A model generated the notes under the pieces. That model searched no databases. It had not been told where the DNA came from and worked only from the letters and a program-made list of their open reading frames with translations. Source: Alkalimonas cellulosilytica (lineage in GTDB: Bacteria; Pseudomonadota; Gammaproteobacteria; Enterobacterales; Alteromonadaceae). From it: a stretch of DNA of 64,000 bases. The stretch lies in contig NZ_JAUHLI010000001.1 of NCBI RefSeq assembly GCF_036325985.1, forward strand, positions 1-64,000, written 5' to 3'. This document shows positions 60,201 through 64,000 of the stretch, piece by piece. Position 1 is the stretch's first letter; each line of letters starts with the position of its first letter. The translations under genes were made by a program, and so were the position numbers.

Positions 60201-61253
60201 TTACTCCACCCGACTAATAGTAACGCCAGTACGTACTTTCTGTACGCCCTCGATGATGATTTCATCGCCTTCTGACAAACCATCAACAATTTCAACCCAG
60301 CCCGGAATACGTTCACCAATCTGGACCTGAAGTTGTGTCACCTTGTTGTCCGTCCCAACCTTGTAAACATATTGCCGGTTTTGCAGTGGCACCAAGGCAT
60401 TCTCAGGCACCATCAGCACATCCTGATTGGTGAGTGTCACCCGAACATTCAACAGCATACCCGGACGCAAGCGTAAGTCCTGATTATCCACCACCCCGTG
60501 CACCCGGACTGATCGGGTCACCGGATCAATCCTTGGGTCAATGGCTTTTATTTCACCATGAAAATCCACATTCCGGTAAGCGACATTGCCAATCGTTACC
60601 GGCATCCCAACTGCCAGCTCAGCAATAAAACGCTCCGGTACATTGAACTCGACCCGAAGCACTGAAATATCGTCTAGGGTGGTAATGACACTACCGCTGT
60701 TGATGTAAGCCCCCTGACTGACCGAGCGTAAACCCAGTACACCATCAAAAGGTGCCCGGATGGTCATTTGCCGTAAGCGTGACTCAGCACTTTCCAGTTG
60801 CGCCAGAGTGGTATTGACGCGGGTTTGTTGCTCATCCAGCATGGACTGAGCTGTGGCTTGGGTAGCGGCCAGGTTTTTTAAACGTTCCAGCTGGCGCTGT
60901 TGTTCGGTTAATTGTGCTTGCAGCTCTGCAACACGGGCGCGTTGTTCAACGTCATTTAAACGGGCGATCACATCGCCGCGTTGCACACTCTGGCCTTCTA
61001 TGACATTCAGATAAGTCAGGTACTCGCTGCTGGATGCGATCAGTTGCACCGAGTTATTGGCAAGCCCAGTTCCCAAAGCATTCACTTGTCTGGCTAATGG
61101 TTGTATTGCTGCCTCAGTGGTTTTAACAGCAACTGCACGGGCCGGCGGGCGCTGTCCGTTAGGCTCTTGCTGTGTTTGATAAAATAAGTACCCCGCAAAC
61201 AGCAGCAAAGCTGCCAGCAAGAAAAGGACGATAGCGGAATGTTTTTTGGCCAC
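60201..61253 (-). CDS. RND efflux periplasmic adaptor protein
   Basis: 350 residues. An N-terminal membrane anchor (about 7-25, AIVLFLLAALLLFAGYLFY), lipoyl half-motifs (SVQRGDVIARLND, TIRAPFDGVLGLR), a short coiled-coil hairpin (about 105-160) and a beta-barrel domain. It bridges the permease to an outer-membrane channel. It is the first gene of the two-gene pump operon. Confidence 0.93.
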   Translation of the reverse strand: MAKKHSAIVLFLLAALLLFAGYLFYQTQQEPNGQRPPARAVAVKTTEAAIQPLARQVNALGTGLANNSVQLIASSSEYLTYLNVIEGQSVQRGDVIARLNDVEQRARVAELQAQLTEQQRQLERLKNLAATQATAQSMLDEQQTRVNTTLAQLESAESRLRQMTIRAPFDGVLGLRSVSQGAYINSGSVITTLDDISVLRVEFNVPERFIAELAVGMPVTIGNVAYRNVDFHGEIKAIDPRIDPVTRSVRVHGVVDNQDLRLRPGMLLNVRVTLTNQDVLMVPENALVPLQNRQYVYKVGTDNKVTQLQVQIGERIPGWVEIVDGLSEGDEIIIEGVQKVRTGVTISRVE

Positions 61254-61447
61254 AATAACTCCAGTGCTGAAATAAAAACGAGTGCATGGCTATTGTATGT
61301 AAATTAGTGCTCGTTGGATTTCATGTTGTCGCAGTGCATGCGGTATTGGTCGTATAAAACCCATTTTCTGACTGTTTAACGCGAAATAGCATGCCCCCAG
61401 CAAATACAGTATAGTTGTTGGCAGACGCAAAGTAAGGAAGAAGTATA

Positions 61448-62134
61448 ATGTCGCAACAGGCAGAGACAGCGGCTACAGTTAAAGCTTACAAGGCCAGTGG
61501 TAATGAAGGTGGTGCTAAAACCATGCTGGTTAGTGGCGCCATTTTTGTGCTGTTGGTGCTTTATTCCTGGCTCTTTGTGGAGCAAGCCAATCCAATGTTG
61601 GCTATTTGCTTTATTGCAGCCTCCATCGGCATCTATACAGGCTGGGCGAAATTGGCTGAGCCACTGCATGGGATTGTCTGTGATGACAGCGGCGTGCGTT
61701 ATCATCATAAAAGGGGCAGTTGGCTGCTTCCCTGGCAGGCATTCTCTCATTGCAGCCCACAACCTGATTTGGAGCACGAGGTCAACTACATCGCCTTTAA
61801 AGTGACCGATATGCATGCTTTTTTACAGCATTTGCCTCTGCGCTTGGCCATTAAATTGATGATGGAGCAGCGAGCACTTTGGTTTGCGGTTTTAAAAGAG
61901 AAATGCCCGCAGGGGCAATGTGCAACGGAGTGGCTGGCTGAAAAGGATCGCTTTTCGACCCCACAAAAGCAATACGATGGGGTGCTGGCAATGTTTGCCA
62001 ATCGGATGCAGAAGCTCGGACAGTTTGCTGGCTTCGAATTGTTTATACCTGTCAACTGCATTGATGTCCCTGCGGAGCAGTTTTGTAAAGAGGTCAATCT
62101 GATGCGACTGCAGCAGTTGAACGCCGATTCTTAA
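61448..62134 (+). CDS. Predicted membrane protein, DUF2982-like
   Basis: 228 residues with two adjacent membrane helices near the N-terminus (about 27-44 and 48-66) and a long soluble C-terminal part (GIVCDDSGVRYHHKRGSWLLPWQAF). It resembles the DUF2982 proteins of Shewanella and Vibrio, from memory of the family's layout. An AAGGAAG site precedes the ATG. It is divergent from the RND operon, but function is unknown. Confidence 0.65.
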   Translation: MSQQAETAATVKAYKASGNEGGAKTMLVSGAIFVLLVLYSWLFVEQANPMLAICFIAASIGIYTGWAKLAEPLHGIVCDDSGVRYHHKRGSWLLPWQAFSHCSPQPDLEHEVNYIAFKVTDMHAFLQHLPLRLAIKLMMEQRALWFAVLKEKCPQGQCATEWLAEKDRFSTPQKQYDGVLAMFANRMQKLGQFAGFELFIPVNCIDVPAEQFCKEVNLMRLQQLNADS

Positions 62135-62202
62135 GCTAGACAGTTCAGAGTGGCTGTATCATAATGGAATGAAATTAGTACTGTTAAGTCAGGTGGCTAT
62201 GC

Positions 62203-62538
62203 ATGAATAATTACGAAAAGGCATTTTTGGTAAGTGGGCGCAACACCATTATTCACAAGCAAAAGAAAGTGGATTTGGTGATCATTAATGACGATGAAGA
62301 CCCACCGCTGATTGTGACCCGGCATGGGGTAAAGCCTTTTAAGGAAGCAGTGCCAGCCAGTCGTTCTGAAGCCAAAGAGCGTTATATGGAGCTGGTTGAT
62401 ATCTCCAGTACCGAAGTGTTTGGTGAGTGTAAGACCTTATTATTTGTTCAGGCGCTGAACAACAAAGAATACAAAATTGATTACAGCAAAGCCAATACCG
62501 AGCTATTTATTCGCGTTCATCAGGATAATTACATCTGA
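62203..62538 (+). CDS. Hypothetical small soluble protein
   Basis: 111 residues, soluble, mixed alpha/beta, with many charged residues (KKVDLVIINDDEDPPLIVTRHG). No family recognised. It sits between the DUF2982-like gene and the FapA-like gene, all on the plus strand with short gaps, so it may share their transcript. Confidence 0.6.
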   Translation: MNNYEKAFLVSGRNTIIHKQKKVDLVIINDDEDPPLIVTRHGVKPFKEAVPASRSEAKERYMELVDISSTEVFGECKTLLFVQALNNKEYKIDYSKANTELFIRVHQDNYI

Positions 62539-62620
62539 TTGCTGATTTGCCCTGGCCAAAAGAGGTACAGGGCTTGCCTTTCCGCTGAATTTTTGTTTCA
62601 TTAGGACTACACAGCAATAA

Positions 62621-64000
62621 GTGGTGTCCTATCCGGTGAGCGTCCAATCTATAAGCTTTAAAGAAAAAGAACAACAAGTGCACGCTGTTGTCTCCGTCAG
62701 TGATCAGCCATTGAGTAAAGAAGTCTTGCAACAAGCCATGCAAGCTGCTGGATTTGGTCGCTGCAAGCCAGTGCCAGAGCAAATTAAAAACCTGCTGGCG
62801 CACTATGAGCAAGAACAACAGAAAGTCAAAGAAAAGCTACAAGCACCAGGCAGTAAAGAGCTCAGTTATCTGGTGGCTGAAAAGATTCCAGCAGAACTTA
62901 GTTTCAGTATTGCCGAAGACAAAATGTCGGCCAGCGCTCATATCACCGCCGCTTTTGGCGGCGACCCAATCTCTGCCAATGCCCTGGTGAAGGCCGCCCA
63001 GAAAGAAGGCATTGTGTTCGGTTTTATCAAAAATAACATTATTCATTTGGTCAGCCAGGCCAGCAAAGCTGAGCCTGGAGCAAAGCTAAAACACACCATT
63101 GCTTTGGGACGCGCGGTGAGCCAGGGTGAAAACTCACGATTCGAGCCCTTGATCCCTTCGATGGAAAGTCGCCGTAACCGTCCGGTAATTAACCCGGACG
63201 AAAAAAAAGCAGACTTACGGGATTTTGGCGTGATCCCTTCGATAGCTCCGGGTGAGCCTTTGATGCGACGTCATCCACCTACTCCGGGGAAAGAAGGGAT
63301 GACCGTCACCGGTGAGCCAATGCCTGCCATGCCGGGGCTAACTGTCGAGTGGAATTTAGGTGAAGGTGTTGGCTTGTCAGCCGAGGATCCAGATGTATTA
63401 AAAGCCACCCGTGATGGCTTGCCTCGCGTGATTGAAGCTGGTGCGACGGTGGATGAAGTCTTTAGTGTCAAGGAGGTGGATAACAGCACCGGCCACATTA
63501 TTTTTAAAGGCTCAGTGGTTATAAGCGGTGATGTACGTGAAGGCATGAAAGTGATTGCCGGCGGCAATATTTTTGTCAAGGGAATCATGGAGGGAACTTT
63601 GCTTGAAGCCGGTGGCGATGTCACCATTCAAGGGGCTGTCATTGGTCATCAAATCTCCAATCCTGGCGCCGAAAGTGATTACAGCACTGTCGTGACCGCC
63701 AAAGGCGATGTGCAGTGCAATATGGCACAATATGCCCGCTTTAACTGTGGCGGTAATTTGTATGTCAACAAGCAACTGGTGCACAGTGCGGTAGAGGCTC
63801 ACAGTGTCTTCGCCGGGCCGGAGGAAAAGCCCACCGGTAAAATTATCGGTGGTACCTTCTATCTGGATCAAGGGGTGTATGCTGGTAGCTTGGGGGCTTT
63901 GTCCATCAGTTCTGTCGTGATCCGTCTAAATCGTTTGATAGATCCTATCGTTGAAAAACAAGAAGTACTGCGTGCCAGTGTTGCTGGCCTTAAAACCGAT
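62621..64000 (+). CDS. FapA/DUF342-like protein (3' end outside window)
   Basis: A frame open from a stop at 62618-62620 to the right edge gives 460 codons. The candidate start is GTG at 62621, 62624 or 62636; a TAGGA site about 14 bases upstream is weak. The N-terminal part is a soluble binding domain (residues 1 to about 190). From about 200 on, the DUF342 motifs appear: GVIPSIAPGEPLMRRHPPTPG, GMTVTGEPMPAMPG and repeated beta-helix rungs (IIFKGSVVISGDVREGMKVIAGGNI). FapA-family proteins are cytoplasmic and linked to polymer-forming or signalling roles. The end is cut by the window. Confidence 0.85.
   Translation, partial: MVSYPVSVQSISFKEKEQQVHAVVSVSDQPLSKEVLQQAMQAAGFGRCKPVPEQIKNLLAHYEQEQQKVKEKLQAPGSKELSYLVAEKIPAELSFSIAEDKMSASAHITAAFGGDPISANALVKAAQKEGIVFGFIKNNIIHLVSQASKAEPGAKLKHTIALGRAVSQGENSRFEPLIPSMESRRNRPVINPDEKKADLRDFGVIPSIAPGEPLMRRHPPTPGKEGMTVTGEPMPAMPGLTVEWNLGEGVGLSAEDPDVLKATRDGLPRVIEAGATVDEVFSVKEVDNSTGHIIFKGSVVISGDVREGMKVIAGGNIFVKGIMEGTLLEAGGDVTIQGAVIGHQISNPGAESDYSTVVTAKGDVQCNMAQYARFNCGGNLYVNKQLVHSAVEAHSVFAGPEEKPTGKIIGGTFYLDQGVYAGSLGALSISSVVIRLNRLIDPIVEKQEVLRASVAGLKTD

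Overview
The window is chromosomal DNA of a marine- or freshwater-type gammaproteobacterium, most likely an Alteromonadales relative (Rheinheimera/Alishewanella/Shewanella-like). This rests on the housekeeping order nrdR-ribD-ribE-ribBA-ribH-nusB-thiL-pgpA, the block dxs/ispA/xseB next to Na+-type pomAB and thiI, a RibBA whose second domain has lost its metal site, and a TyrR-linked homogentisate pathway. No rRNA, tRNA, CRISPR array or intact insertion sequence was recognised. The last gene (FapA-like) runs off the right edge.

Region by region. 1-2950: remains of an RHS/polymorphic toxin locus, with an RHS core joined to a toxin tip carrying a lipase-type GHSLG motif, a lipoprotein as candidate immunity protein, an orphan second toxin tail, a second related lipoprotein, and a broken second copy of the RHS core. 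3182-5716: secreted zinc metalloprotease. 5767-12816: TyrR, a divergent BASS-type transporter and the tyrosine/homogentisate degradation operon hpd-hmgA-fahA-maiA, with two TyrR-box-like sites. 12844-16589: periplasmic protein, mltD, gloB and a yafS-like methyltransferase.

16571-31269 is the most unusual part. A 1035-residue protein with a MurF-like C-terminal half is transcribed divergently from a LapA-type surface protein. That protein keeps the retention module and a LapG-type di-alanine site, but its extender is 244 uninterrupted Asp-Ala dipeptides. Downstream, apparently in one operon, lie a complete type I secretion system (ABC, HlyD, TolC), an OmpA-like lipoprotein, a LapG-type cysteine protease, a LapD-type degenerate GGDEF/EAL receptor and an OmpA-domain protein. 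The expected system logic is secretion, retention in the outer membrane, and release by LapG when c-di-GMP is low.

31311-51120 is mostly housekeeping: DEAD-box helicase, cold-shock protein, dinB with a LexA box, glyA, nrdR, the riboflavin genes, nusB, thiL, pgpA, a ligand-sensing diguanylate cyclase, dxs-ispA-xseB, pomAB and thiI. 51102-64000: panE, yajQ, a cobalamin riboswitch with btuB, msrA, an FAD oxidoreductase and an SDR enzyme, an RND efflux pump pair, two small conserved-looking proteins and the start of a FapA-like gene. Start codons were moved inward where a Shine-Dalgarno site, signal peptide or family N-terminus argued for it.
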